From assembly GCF_000741775.1 (NCBI RefSeq), contig NZ_JGZR01000007.1, forward strand, positions 230,249 through 294,248: a stretch of DNA of 64,000 nt. Reading direction: 5' to 3'. Both the position numbers and the translations under genes were made by a program. Shown piece after piece: positions 8,801-18,225 of the stretch (positions are counted from its first letter, which is position 1; each line of letters opens with the position of its first letter). This stretch comes from Bifidobacterium subtile. GTDB taxonomy: Bacteria; Actinomycetota; Actinomycetes; Actinomycetales; Bifidobacteriaceae. The notes under the pieces are model-generated. The model saw only the letters and a list, made by a program, of their open reading frames with translations, was not told the DNA's origin and made no database searches.

Positions 8801-10186
8801 ATGGTGTTGTCCGCCGCAATCATTCTCGCCGCCGGAGAAGGCACGCGCATGCATTCAGCCAAGCCCAAGGTGCTGCACGAATTCGCCGGACGCACATTCC
8901 TTGAACGCGTCATGTCCGCCGTCGCCGCCCAAAGCCCTGACGCGCTCGCCGTCGTCGTGCATTATCAGGCGCAGCGCGTGTCGCAGGCGGCGCAGGACTA
9001 TAACGCAAGCGTCGAGATCGTCATGCAGGACGACGTGCCCGGTACCGGACGCGCCGTGCAGTGCGCGATGGGCCAGCTCAACGCCAACGGGCCGCTGTCG
9101 GGCCCGGTGCTGATCGCCGCATCGGACATGCCGCTGCTGGATGCCGAAACCCTGCGCAGCCTGCTCGAGTTCCATGCGAGCAGCGGCAACGATGCCACGG
9201 TGCTCACCACGACGCTTGCGGATCCGGCCGGCTACGGCCGCATCATCCGCGGCAACGATGGCGGCGTGCTGCGCGTGGTCGAGCAGAAGGACGCCAACCG
9301 CAGCGAGCTGGCGGTGCATGAGGTGAACACCTCGGTCTACGTCTTCGACGCCGCCGTGCTCACGCAGGCCGTCGCCGGCCTTGACGACAGCAACGCGCAG
9401 GGCGAGTTCTACCTGACCGATGCCTTGGAGGTCGCGCGCGAGCATGGCCGGGTCGGCGCCTACGAGGCTCCGGATCCGCTGAGCGTCGAGGGCGTCAACG
9501 ACCGCGTGCAGCTGGCCTCGCTCGCCCGGCAGCACAACTCCCGTATTTGCGAGGATTGGATGCGCCGGGGCGTGACGATACTCGACCCGCAGACAACTTG
9601 GATCGAAGACGAGGTGACATTGGACACCGATGTGACCGTGCTGCCCGGCTGCTTCCTGCAAGGCCATACCGTCGTGCATGAAAACGCCGTCATCGGCCCG
9701 TACACGACGCTTATCGACGCGACCATCGACGAGGCCGCGCGAGTGGAGCGCTCGCGCGTGCAGGAGTCGCACGTCGGCGCATCCGCGAACATCGGCCCGT
9801 GGACCTATTTGCGCCCGGGCAACGACCTCGGCGAGGATTCGAAGGCCGGCGCGTACGTCGAAATGAAGAAAGCGCATATCGGCGCAGGCACCAAAGTGCC
9901 GCACCTGAGCTACGTGGGCGACGCCGATCTGGGCGAGCATACGAATATCGGCGGCGGCACCATCACGGCCAACTACGACGGTGTGCACAAGCACCACACC
10001 CGCATCGGTTCGAACGTCCATGTGGGCGCGGGCAATCTCTTCGTCGCGCCGGTCGAAGTGGGCGACAACGTGACCACGGGCGCCGGCTCGGTCGTGCGCC
10101 ACGCGACTCCGGACGACGCGATGGTCTACTCGGAGAACACGCAGCATATCGTCGAAGACTGGAAGCCAAGCTGGGAACGAGAATAA
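8801..10186 (+). CDS. glmU: Bifunctional GlcN-1-phosphate acetyltransferase / UDP-GlcNAc pyrophosphorylase
   Basis: The 461-residue enzyme makes UDP-GlcNAc for peptidoglycan. The N-terminal uridylyltransferase domain starts with LAAGEGTRM at 9-17. The C-terminal half, from about residue 260, is a left-handed beta-helix of hexapeptide repeats with the acetyltransferase motif GGGTITANYDG. ATG 8801 is preceded by GGAGATATAGCCAT. rsfS follows after 109 bp. Confidence 0.96.
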   Translation: MVLSAAIILAAGEGTRMHSAKPKVLHEFAGRTFLERVMSAVAAQSPDALAVVVHYQAQRVSQAAQDYNASVEIVMQDDVPGTGRAVQCAMGQLNANGPLSGPVLIAASDMPLLDAETLRSLLEFHASSGNDATVLTTTLADPAGYGRIIRGNDGGVLRVVEQKDANRSELAVHEVNTSVYVFDAAVLTQAVAGLDDSNAQGEFYLTDALEVAREHGRVGAYEAPDPLSVEGVNDRVQLASLARQHNSRICEDWMRRGVTILDPQTTWIEDEVTLDTDVTVLPGCFLQGHTVVHENAVIGPYTTLIDATIDEAARVERSRVQESHVGASANIGPWTYLRPGNDLGEDSKAGAYVEMKKAHIGAGTKVPHLSYVGDADLGEHTNIGGGTITANYDGVHKHHTRIGSNVHVGAGNLFVAPVEVGDNVTTGAGSVVRHATPDDAMVYSENTQHIVEDWKPSWERE

Positions 10187-10295
10187 CAGTGGGAACGACG
10201 CAATCCATGGGACGACGCAACTCGCGAAGATTAAGGAAATCAGTAGGAATGGCACAATTGGCACAAACGGCACAGGCAATGAGAACGGTGACATC

Positions 10296-10712
10296 ATGAG
10301 CGCGCAATCCAATTCCATCGCCGCCGTGCGCATTGCCGCCGCGGCCGCCGACCGTCTGAAGGCTACGAATATCGTCGCCTTCGATGTGAGCAATCTGCTG
10401 GGCATCACCGAGATCATGTTCATCGCGACCGCCTCGAACGAGCGGCAGGTGCTCGCCGTGGGGCAGGAGATCGAAAAGGACCTCTATCTGCATGCGGGGC
10501 AGTTGCAGCCGCGCGAGCGTGAAGGTCTGACCGAGGCGCAGTGGGTGCTGCTCGACTATGGCGATTTCGTCGTGCATATCATGCATGAGGAGGCTCGCGC
10601 ATACTATGGCCTTGAACGGCTGTGGAAGGATTGCCCGCAGATCGATCTGGAGCTGCCGGCGCAAGAGCAGGAGCCGCAGGAGTCTCGGGCAGCGCAAGGG
10701 ATTCACGACTAG
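10296..10712 (+). CDS. rsfS: Ribosomal silencing factor RsfS
   Basis: A 138-residue protein of the Iojap/RsfS family, which binds ribosomal protein uL14 and blocks subunit joining when nutrients are short. Family features are FDVSNLLGITEIMFIATASNERQVLAV and, near residue 80, GWVLLDYGDFVVHIM-like text (here QWVLLDYGDFVVHIM). The C-terminal Gln/Glu-rich tail of about 20 residues is variable in the family. It lies between glmU and a histidine phosphatase gene, a usual order in bifidobacteria. Confidence 0.93.
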   Translation: MSAQSNSIAAVRIAAAAADRLKATNIVAFDVSNLLGITEIMFIATASNERQVLAVGQEIEKDLYLHAGQLQPREREGLTEAQWVLLDYGDFVVHIMHEEARAYYGLERLWKDCPQIDLELPAQEQEPQESRAAQGIHD

Positions 10713-10769
10713 AGCCGTTGCGCCGTATCGCCACACGCGCCATGACCGCCACGAGGAAGGGATGAGGCA

Positions 10770-11483
10770 ATGCCTATCACACATCATGTTCGTTCGATCA
10801 CGCTGGTGCGCCACGGCCGTACTGCATACAACGCCGCCAGTCGCATTCAAGGCCAGATCGACATTCCGCTTGACGAGGTCGGCCGCTGGCAGGTGCGTCA
10901 GACGGCGCAGGCGCTCCAGCGGCTTTACGTGCAGCCTGAGCCGGACATTGCAAGCCGCACGGTGGTGAGCTCCGATTTGGGCCGCGCCTGCCAGACGGCC
11001 CACGCCTTCGCCGATTCGCTGGGGCTTAAGGTGCACACCGATCAGCGTGTGCGTGAACGTGACTTCGGCGAATGGGAAGGCATGTCCGCCCAGGAGCTGG
11101 CGCAGCAATTCCCCGAGGATTACCGTTCCTGGGCGCAGATGACGGGCGGGGAACTGAGGCACGGCGCGGAAAGCAAGCAGCATGTCGGCGCGCGCGGCGC
11201 TGCGGCGCTGCTGGATTGGTCGGCCAAGGCCGGCGAGAATGCCGATTTGTTCGTTTTCTCGCATGGTGCGTGGATCGCGCAGACCCTGCAGGTCATGCTT
11301 GGTCTGGACAAGGTCGATGCCGAATTCATCGGCGTGATTTCCATGCGCAACGCCCATTGGGCCAGGCTTGTTCCCTGCGAGCACGCCGACGGCGAGCTAC
11401 GCTGGCGTCTGGTCGATTACAACCACGGGCCCGCGCTTGCCGACACTGAGCAATGGCAGCATCCTGGTCTCTCGCAGCGTTGA
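10770..11483 (+). CDS. Histidine phosphatase family protein (phosphoglycerate-mutase-like)
   Basis: A 237-residue cytosolic protein with the catalytic LVRHGRTAYN (Arg14, His15), GQIDIPLDEVG, a DFGEWEG motif and the second catalytic histidine in FSHGAW. The pattern fits broad-range acid phosphatases or mutases of this fold. Its substrate cannot be read from the sequence. In actinobacteria, some neighbours of rsfS in this family are glucosyl-3-phosphoglycerate phosphatases. A second member lies at 31733-32560. Start ATG 10770 follows GAGGAAGGGATGAGGCA. Confidence 0.88.
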   Translation: MPITHHVRSITLVRHGRTAYNAASRIQGQIDIPLDEVGRWQVRQTAQALQRLYVQPEPDIASRTVVSSDLGRACQTAHAFADSLGLKVHTDQRVRERDFGEWEGMSAQELAQQFPEDYRSWAQMTGGELRHGAESKQHVGARGAAALLDWSAKAGENADLFVFSHGAWIAQTLQVMLGLDKVDAEFIGVISMRNAHWARLVPCEHADGELRWRLVDYNHGPALADTEQWQHPGLSQR

Positions 11484-11760
11484 GGAAAGCGAAAGCGAAA
11501 GGAAATGCCTATTCTCCGCACCGGCATTCCCTTTCGCACAAGGTCTTCACAGTGTTGTTCGGGACTGTACGCTGGCAGCGCATATGCGCCTGGACAGGCT
11601 GCGTGACGACTACGCGTGGGCTAGTGTGAGTCATATCGTAAAGCCGCGAAGTCCGGCTGGGCGCCAGTTCTCAAGTGGCTGGTGTCGTTTGTCGGCGACA
11701 TGGCAGACGACATGGCTGCAGAGAACGATTGACAGCTACCGTCTAACCAAAGGAGGAATC

Positions 11761-11997
11761 ATGGGAGTACTCGATGATGCAAAGGATTTCATGAAGGACG
11801 CAGGCGACAAGGTTGCCGATTCTGCCAAGGATCTCAAGGATAAGGCCGCTGATGTGTTCGATGATGTGAAGGACAGGGTTTCGGACGCTTCGGACGAGGT
11901 GAAGGCGAATGCCAACGTAGCCAAGGCCGAAGCCGAGAAGAAGGCGACCGAAACGAAGAACGACGTTAAGCAGGCTGCACGCGAGGCGAACGAGTAA
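11761..11997 (+). CDS. Small Lys/Asp/Ala-rich helical protein
   Basis: A 78-residue protein made of 11-residue-like repeats of charged residues with Ala and Val (KDAGDKVADSAKDLKDKAAD and similar). It should form an amphipathic helix or coiled coil. There are no Cys, Trp or membrane segments. It resembles the CsbD/YtxH/LEA-like class of small stress proteins in composition only. A perfect Shine-Dalgarno AAAGGAGG precedes ATG 11761 and a strong terminator follows, so it is a well-expressed single gene. A role in stress protection is an inference. Confidence 0.8.
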   Translation: MGVLDDAKDFMKDAGDKVADSAKDLKDKAADVFDDVKDRVSDASDEVKANANVAKAEAEKKATETKNDVKQAAREANE

Positions 11998-12031
11998 GCT
12001 GCGCGTCGCCGGGGCTGCAAAACCCTTGCAT

Positions 12032-12066
12032 GCGAGGCGTCCTGGGAGTTTCCCAGGACGCCTCGC
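12032..12066 (+). terminator. Strong hairpin after the small helical protein gene
   Basis: A perfect 16-bp stem with a 3-base loop (arms 12032-12047 and 12051-12066). There is no T-run behind it, but stable G/C-rich hairpins without U-tracts are common terminators in bifidobacteria. Confidence 0.75.
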
Positions 12067-12138
12067 TCATGTTGATCGCGCACGCAGCGAAGACTCAGCG
12101 AATTCCTATGTCTCGCAGGTCAGGGACAATCATGCGTT

Positions 12139-14718
12139 GTGTTGAAGTTTCATGGACGTCGCGACGAGGACGATAACGAGGATTACGAAGACGCCGGAGA
12201 TGCCGGGTCTGCCGGTGTCGATAACGCGGGCATGGGTTTCGTGCAGCATGCACAGGAAGGAAGCGGCAGCCGGATGGATGATGCCGAAAGCCTGCAATCT
12301 GCTCAGGAGAGCAGCAGCGATGAGAGGCCTGCCGAATTTTCCGAGGGGGAGATCCCTCAGCAGACGTCGCAGAATGATGCTGCCGGGCGGCACCGGCCAA
12401 GCGGGCGTCTGCGCTTCCGGAATCGTCATACGCCTATGCATCTGAGCCCTGCGAATGCGAATGGAGAGGGCAAAGACGGCGAGAATGACCCGCATGCGCC
12501 CGCTGGACCCGCTGGCGCAACGCGTTTCTCGGCATGGACCTACGCTGTGCTCTTCCTGCTTTTCGACATCGTCGGCGTGGGCATGATGCAGTGGGGCGTG
12601 ACCGTGTCCTCCTCCGGCGCCTCCCTGCCCGGACCGCTGATCGGCCTGTGGGAGTTCATTTCGACGATATGGACGCAGCAGCGCTATGTCTTCTTCCTCA
12701 ATCTCGTGCTGCTGGGTCTGATATATCTGGTGGTGCTCTTCCTGATCAACCGCTTCTGGATAGCCACGCCCGTCGTCATGACGGTGTGCATGATCTTCGC
12801 CCTTGTCGAGCGTTTCAAAGTGCAGGCGCGCTACGAGACCCTGCTGCCCTCCGACCTCGACTTCCTGAATTCCAATGCCGGCGACATCGCCTCGTTCATG
12901 CCCGCTGGCGCGCAGCGGCTGATTATCGGTGCCGTGATAGGGATATTGGCCATCATCACGCTATGCATCGCAGCCAACCATTTCGATCTGCGCCGAGGCC
13001 GGATCATTTCACGGCGCAGCAGTAAGACCGTAGGAGCCGCTGCCCGCGCCGTGGGCATTCTGGTTCCCGGACTCGTCGTGGCGATGTTCATCTCCGATGT
13101 CGGCACAGTCGGCAGCTGGGCGAATTCCCTTGCCGCGCGCATGGGCGATATCCCCTCGATGTGGGACTCGGTCTACGACGCTCAGCGCAACGGCACACTG
13201 CTTGCCTTCTCTCGCCAGCTCAATCTCAAGGTGATGGACGAGCCGGAAGGCTACAGCGAGTCCGCGATGCAGGATGTGCTCAAGCGCTATGAGGCGCAGG
13301 CGAAGACAATCAATGCCACGCGCACCGCGAACCTCAACGACAGCAGCGTGGTCTTCGTCCTGTCCGAGTCCTTCTCAGACCCGCTGCGTGTGCCCGGCCT
13401 GAGCCTCAACGCGGACCCCATGCCCTATATCCGCTCGCTCAAGGATTCGACCACGAGCGGCCTTATGCTTTCCTCGGGCTACGGCGGCGGCACGGCGAAC
13501 CTTGAATTCCAGGCGCTTACCGGATTGAGCATGGCCAATTTCGATCCCTCGCTCACCAGCCCGTACCAGCAGCTGATCCCTTCGCTGCAATGGACGCCGA
13601 CCATCAACCAGCTGTGGAACAGCGGCAAGGATTCCGTCGCCTTCCACCCCTACCAGTCGTCGATGTACTCGCGGTCCACCGATTACAAGAAATTCGGCTT
13701 CCCGCACTTCTACACGCTCGACGGGCCGGACGTCATCAAGCACTATCAGGCGATCGACAAAAGCCCATACACAGGCGACGATGCGGCCTACTCCAACGTC
13801 AGCGAATGGCTGCAGAACACGTCGGGCAACCGCTTCGTGCAGCTGGTCACCATGCAGAATCACATGCCATACAACAACTGGTATGACGACAACCAGTTCG
13901 TCGCGACGGCAGGGCAGGGGGCAGCCGCTTTGGGCAGCGACGAAACCATGGCGATTCAGACCTACGCCAAGGGCATGAGCCTCACGGACAGTGCCACGAG
14001 TGATTTCCTCTCGTCGCTGGACAACGAGAACCGACCGATTACGGTCATGTTCTACGGCGACCACCTGCCGGGCATCTACACGACCGCAGGAGCCGACAGC
14101 GCCAATTCCATAGCGCTGCACGAGACCGACTACTTCATCTGGTCGAACCAGGCCTCCGCTTCGTCCGGCACCAAGCTTGACGATAGCGCGTATTCCTCGC
14201 CGAATTTCTTCATGGCGCAGACCGCCGAGCATATGAATGCCAGAGTCTCGCCGTATCTCGCCTTCCTGACGCTCCTGCATGGCAAGATCAGCGCCATGGA
14301 ACCGCCTGTGGTCAACCAGATCCAAGGCTGGTCGCGCATCCCTGCCGGGCAGACCATATACTTGGACGCGCAAGGCAATCCTATGGACGCGCGCAGCTTC
14401 GATGCCGCCACCAAGCAGATGCTGCAGGACTACAAGCTCATCCAGTACGACATCACCACCGGCAAGCACTATCTGCAGGACACCGATTTCATGACGCTGC
14501 CGGGGAAGACCGCCGCCGGTGCAAGCGGCGAGGCCAAGCAGAGCAGCGGGTCTGCGGACAGCGCGCAATCCGGCAAAGCCTCGGCGTCGGCGCATACGTC
14601 CGCTTCGGCCTCCGTGCCCGCAGCGGCATCTGCTCTCGCCTCGCTGGACCTTGCCAAGGGTTCCGTGACGGGAGCAGCCTATCAGCGCGAAGGCCAAGTG
14701 ACTCGGTCCGGACGCTGA
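12139..14718 (+). CDS. LTA-synthase-family sulfatase (phosphoglycerol transferase-like)
   Basis: A large membrane enzyme of 859 residues. The first ~125 residues are acidic and disordered. About five membrane segments (about 130-320) lead to an extracellular alkaline-phosphatase/sulfatase domain from about 395. The nucleophile is probably Thr 452 in GYGGGTANLEFQ, the position of the LtaS catalytic threonine, and FYGDHLPGIY is a metal-binding motif. The C-terminus has a ~75-residue Ala/Ser-rich tail. Such enzymes transfer glycerol phosphate from phosphatidylglycerol to cell-surface glycolipid. The start is uncertain: GTG 12139 is the longest, and nothing upstream gives a clear ribosome site. 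Confidence 0.88.
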   Translation: MLKFHGRRDEDDNEDYEDAGDAGSAGVDNAGMGFVQHAQEGSGSRMDDAESLQSAQESSSDERPAEFSEGEIPQQTSQNDAAGRHRPSGRLRFRNRHTPMHLSPANANGEGKDGENDPHAPAGPAGATRFSAWTYAVLFLLFDIVGVGMMQWGVTVSSSGASLPGPLIGLWEFISTIWTQQRYVFFLNLVLLGLIYLVVLFLINRFWIATPVVMTVCMIFALVERFKVQARYETLLPSDLDFLNSNAGDIASFMPAGAQRLIIGAVIGILAIITLCIAANHFDLRRGRIISRRSSKTVGAAARAVGILVPGLVVAMFISDVGTVGSWANSLAARMGDIPSMWDSVYDAQRNGTLLAFSRQLNLKVMDEPEGYSESAMQDVLKRYEAQAKTINATRTANLNDSSVVFVLSESFSDPLRVPGLSLNADPMPYIRSLKDSTTSGLMLSSGYGGGTANLEFQALTGLSMANFDPSLTSPYQQLIPSLQWTPTINQLWNSGKDSVAFHPYQSSMYSRSTDYKKFGFPHFYTLDGPDVIKHYQAIDKSPYTGDDAAYSNVSEWLQNTSGNRFVQLVTMQNHMPYNNWYDDNQFVATAGQGAAALGSDETMAIQTYAKGMSLTDSATSDFLSSLDNENRPITVMFYGDHLPGIYTTAGADSANSIALHETDYFIWSNQASASSGTKLDDSAYSSPNFFMAQTAEHMNARVSPYLAFLTLLHGKISAMEPPVVNQIQGWSRIPAGQTIYLDAQGNPMDARSFDAATKQMLQDYKLIQYDITTGKHYLQDTDFMTLPGKTAAGASGEAKQSSGSADSAQSGKASASAHTSASASVPAAASALASLDLAKGSVTGAAYQREGQVTRSGR

Positions 14719-14992
14719 AGCTGAAGCCTTGGCCGAGTTTTGGTCCTTAACGGTTCCTTCCGCGGCATTGGGCCCGAATTGCATGCGATGGATGGCAAGG
14801 GCCGACGTCCCAATCGGACGATAGACGGGTGATGTGGGAGCATATCGCGTAGCGTTAATTGTTGTTGCATGGTGCTACGCAACTGCCGCTGAGGACGCAT
14901 AGCGCCCGTATCGTAGGGTAGCAGTGGGGAAGCGCTACAAAACAGTCGTTAGCGGAGTGTCGGCAATCGAGCAGCAGCTTGTGATCATCTGA
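14719..14992. other. Intergenic region between convergent genes with short inverted repeats
   Basis: No gene is seen. GCGTAGC and GCTACGC arms around 14848-14880 enclose GTTAATTGTTG, and further TAGCG/CGCTA motifs follow. The GCGTTAATT string is shared with the palindromic element at 18020-18216, so this may be a decayed relative of that family. Confidence 0.35.
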
Positions 14993-15745
14993 TCATCGGT
15001 AGAAGTACCCGTTGGGAGTCTCATTCGCGGCGTGAACGGACTTCGCCTTCACGATCAGCCCGTCATAGCCGTGCGAGGCCGTGCCGATGCGCCCCTTGGC
15101 AATCGTGCCGGTCACCCGCACCCATGCCTTGTCGCTGGGCAGCGCCTTGGGTATCGCCGACGTATCTGTCACCAAGCCGAAAGGCGTCATATCCAGCACG
15201 CAGCAGGTCATGAGCATGCGCGAAGTGGAGAACTGCGACGGGCCTAGGGACGAATCGCGGGAGACGAATCCTTCGACGATCACCGTGTAGCCGAGATATT
15301 GCTCGGAGTGGCGGTCGATGCGGTCGAACCAGGAGCCGAAATCGTCGTCTCGTATTGTGATGGTCTTCGCAGCGGTGTCCAGGCCCGGCAATGCGGCCGC
15401 AGTGGAAGCGTTGATGGCGATGGCGCGATTTGCCCCCGTGGTCGAAGCGTTCGCGGAATCAAGCGGCAGCGACAGCAGCAGCGTCGGCAGCACGGCCACG
15501 ATCAGAATTCGGCCCAGCGAGTCCCGCGTGCATTGGAAGGCGCCAAACCAGGCCGCTATCGAAAGCGCCAGCAAGACGAGTGCCGCGAACCAGAGATAGG
15601 GCATGGTGCGTGGCGTCACAAAGGATATATAGCGTCCCGAGGTCACGAATGCCGTGACAGCCGCGGAGAATGCGAAGAGGATAAAGCCTTCGATCCGGTC
15701 GATGGCATTGGGCTTTGCGCGTCGAATCGTTTCCTCGCCGCTCAC
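14993..15745 (-). CDS. TIGR03943-type membrane protein, permease partner
   Basis: A 250-residue protein with about four N-terminal membrane segments followed by a soluble extracellular domain of ~150 residues. The latter contains FVSRDSSLG, FSTSRMLMTCCVLDMTPFG and VRVTGTI. This is the arrangement of the TIGR03943 family, which occurs next to DUF318/YcgR-type permeases. I place the start at GTG 15745, which overlaps the permease stop codon (GTGA); a longer open frame to 16048 lies antiparallel to nothing useful and is out of register with the family. Substrate unknown. Confidence 0.82.
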   Translation of the reverse strand: MSGEETIRRAKPNAIDRIEGFILFAFSAAVTAFVTSGRYISFVTPRTMPYLWFAALVLLALSIAAWFGAFQCTRDSLGRILIVAVLPTLLLSLPLDSANASTTGANRAIAINASTAAALPGLDTAAKTITIRDDDFGSWFDRIDRHSEQYLGYTVIVEGFVSRDSSLGPSQFSTSRMLMTCCVLDMTPFGLVTDTSAIPKALPSDKAWVRVTGTIAKGRIGTASHGYDGLIVKAKSVHAANETPNGYFYR

Positions 15746-16866
15746 TGAACGACTCCTGCGAATAGCACTGCTGCGATGAAGACGACCACGACTGCCGTCA
15801 GCGCGAGGCGCGCCACGAAGCGCCGAGAGAACATCGACGTGAGCATGAGCACGTTCTTGACATCCATGATCGGGCCGAAAACAAGGAAGCCGAGCAATGC
15901 CGGAGTCGGGAACACCGTGGCGAAGCCGCGTGCGATCACCGCATCCGAGGAGGAGCACAGCGAACTGAGAAATGCCAGAGCCATCATGATCAGGATGGAC
16001 AGCACCACGCCGTGGCGCGTGAGCCATTCGGGCGGATTCGCTCCCCACAGCACGCGAATGGAAGACGCGAGAAAGATCCCGGCAAGCATGTAGGGCACGA
16101 CGCGGAAGAGATCATCGTGCGCGTGACGCAGCATTGCGACGCACCGCGTCATGACGCCAACGTCTGGTGCGGGGGCGTTCGGCGTCGGAATATCGGAGTC
16201 AGCGATATTGAGTTCCGGGGCGCTGCTCCCGCCCACTGCGTTATAGGTTCCTTCGCAGGCAGGGGAGTGGCAACCAGGCGCGTGGCCGTCAACGTCGCCG
16301 CCGTCGATTCCCGGGTGCAGAACATCGCGGCGAGGAGGGAACAGCGCAAAGCTCGCCCCTATCGCCAACGATACGGGTACGCCCAAGCCGACTCGGGAGA
16401 AGGTCAGCACGGGGCGGTCGGGGAATGCGAACCATGTCGACCAGATCACTACTGGATTGATAATCGGAGCCGCGCACAGAAACACCACGGCGCTGGGCAG
16501 CGGAATGCCTTTACGCACCATGCGGGCGAAGACCGGAACCGTCGCGCAATCGCATACCGGCATGGCGAATCCGGCGGCCAAAGACACGGCCATGCCTGCG
16601 CCGAGGGACTGCGGGAAGCGGCGTTCGATAAAATCGCGGGTGAGAAAAGCGGCGATCGCGCCGGAGACGAGCACTCCGATCAGCAGGAACGGGAAGGCCT
16701 GGGCCAGCAGCCCTACGGCGCCTTTGAGAATCGAGGTGAGCGGGAATCCTGTGGCGTCGATAAGCGGCGAAGCGGTGATGGCGGCGCCCATCAGCAGGGT
16801 CGCTACCATAACGCCCTGGAAAGTGAACTGGTGTTTTGCGCGAATCACAGAGTCATTGTAGGCCAT
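15742..16866 (-). CDS. DUF318/UPF0718-type permease
   Basis: A 374-residue integral membrane protein in two bundles of about four segments each, separated by a hydrophilic loop at about 180-245. The family signature PVCDCATVPVF (Cys105, Cys107) and the CAAPIINPVV motif are present in the first bundle, and a related SSLCSSSDAVIARGF in the second. Members are predicted permeases found with TIGR03943 partners, as here. The paired Cys residues hint at a metal or thiol substrate, but this is not established. First gene of a two-gene operon. Confidence 0.88.
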   Translation of the reverse strand: MAYNDSVIRAKHQFTFQGVMVATLLMGAAITASPLIDATGFPLTSILKGAVGLLAQAFPFLLIGVLVSGAIAAFLTRDFIERRFPQSLGAGMAVSLAAGFAMPVCDCATVPVFARMVRKGIPLPSAVVFLCAAPIINPVVIWSTWFAFPDRPVLTFSRVGLGVPVSLAIGASFALFPPRRDVLHPGIDGGDVDGHAPGCHSPACEGTYNAVGGSSAPELNIADSDIPTPNAPAPDVGVMTRCVAMLRHAHDDLFRVVPYMLAGIFLASSIRVLWGANPPEWLTRHGVVLSILIMMALAFLSSLCSSSDAVIARGFATVFPTPALLGFLVFGPIMDVKNVLMLTSMFSRRFVARLALTAVVVVFIAAVLFAGVVQ

Positions 16867-17039
16867 ACGACTTAAGAGCGTGCCTGTTTGCGCTTCGCGG
16901 GCAGTTCTCGCTCAGCCGAACTTCGCATCGTAACATCATTAGCGACACAATGAGGGGAAGCGATGGTGCCGAATGCGGCGATAGAATACGCGCTCACCGG
17001 TGATGGGCGTGGTCGAAACTCTGAGGAAAGGACGCGACG

Positions 17040-17999
17040 ATGAGTACGCAACGAATGAATGTAGGCAGCAGCGATCTTGAGGTCTTCCCGCTGGCGCTGG
17101 GCGGCAATACTTTCGGATGGACGAGCGACGAAACCGCCAGCAGAGAGGTGCTGGACGGGTATGTGGCGGCCGGGGGCAATTTCATCGATACCGCCGATGT
17201 GTATTCGGCATGGGTCGAGGGCAATGCCGGCGGCGAATCCGAGACGATTCTGGGGCGCTGGCTGGCAGTGCGCGGCAATCGCGACAAGGTGGTCGTAGCG
17301 ACCAAGGTCAGCCAGCATCCGCAGTATTCCGGGCTTTCGGCGGCGAATATCGCCGCAGCCGCCGACGCTTCGCTGCTGCGATTGGGCACGGACTACATCG
17401 ATTTGTACTACGCCCATTTCGACGATGAAAGCACGCCGCTTGAAGAGACCGTCGAAGCTTTCGACAAGCTGGTGCGGTCGGGGAAGGTCCGCGCGATTGG
17501 ACTGTCGAACTACACGGCCTCGCGCATCGAGGAATGGTTCCGCATCGCCCGCGAAGGTGGGTATGCGCTGCCAGTGGCGCTGGAGCCGCACTACAATCTG
17601 GTGGTCCGTATCAACTACGAGACCAATCTGCTGCCGGTTGCCCGCCGCGAGAATCTCGCCGTGTTCCCGTATTATTCATTGGCTTCGGGTTTCCTGACCG
17701 GCAAATACCGCTCGTCCGCCGACGCTGAGGGCAAGGCTCGCCAAGGCGATGTCGCGCCGTATCTCAACGACAAGGGCTACGCGCTGATCGACGTGTTGGA
17801 CGCCATAGCCAAGGCGCATCGAGTATCCATCGCCACGGTATCGCTTGCCTGGCTGCTCAAGCGTCCGCAAGTCACCGCCCCGATCGCCTCGGCTCGCACC
17901 GCTGAGCAGCTGCCCGCGCTGATATCCGCGACCAGACTTAGCTTAAGCGACGAGGAAATGAACGCCTTGGACACTGCCTCGGCCCCGTTGATGCGGTGA
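17040..17999 (+). CDS. Aldo/keto reductase
   Basis: A 319-residue NADPH-dependent oxidoreductase with the (beta/alpha)8 fold. The catalytic tetrad lies in FIDTADVYS (Asp, Tyr), VVVATKVS (Lys) and LYYAHFDD (His). The C-terminal cofactor region APIASARTAEQL is present. It resembles the YajO/YghZ-like group with loose substrate range. A GAGGAAAGGA ribosome site precedes ATG 17040. A single gene, ending at a palindromic element. Confidence 0.92.
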   Translation: MSTQRMNVGSSDLEVFPLALGGNTFGWTSDETASREVLDGYVAAGGNFIDTADVYSAWVEGNAGGESETILGRWLAVRGNRDKVVVATKVSQHPQYSGLSAANIAAAADASLLRLGTDYIDLYYAHFDDESTPLEETVEAFDKLVRSGKVRAIGLSNYTASRIEEWFRIAREGGYALPVALEPHYNLVVRINYETNLLPVARRENLAVFPYYSLASGFLTGKYRSSADAEGKARQGDVAPYLNDKGYALIDVLDAIAKAHRVSIATVSLAWLLKRPQVTAPIASARTAEQLPALISATRLSLSDEEMNALDTASAPLMR

Positions 18000-18019
18000 G
18001 GCTGGTTCGCGGTGCATCT

Positions 18020-18216
18020 TCGTTATGTGTAGCGTTAATTCACTCCTGCGGAGGTCTATCTGCGTTATGTGAGGCGTTAATTCCTTGGCATCTCGAGTAT
18101 CGCTGGCTGAAAATGGCGGCTTTGGAATGCCTAGTACTCGACGCTCCACGAAATAGCGCCTCACGTAATGCAGATAGACCTCCGCAGCCCTCTCATAACG
18201 CCACACATAACGCCGA
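18020..18216. repeat. Large imperfect palindromic element, copy 2
   Basis: Inner arms 18046-18076 and 18157-18187 are 31 bp and match at 29 positions. Outer arms near 18022-18040 and 18196-18215 (CGTTATGTGTAGCG and its complement with one change) extend the palindrome. It lies exactly between the convergent ends of the aldo/keto reductase and HAD genes. The unit GTCTATCTGCGTTATGTG corresponds to GTCTATCTCCGCTATCTG of copy 1 at 2489-2668, with substitutions present in both arms. Confidence 0.75.
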
Positions 18217-18225
18217 TGCGCCGGT

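Noticed and set aside
8444..8854. Minus-strand ORF across tRNA-Gln
   Set aside because: It contains the standard antisense-tRNA peptide (PPPGFEP...) and lacks a ribosome site.
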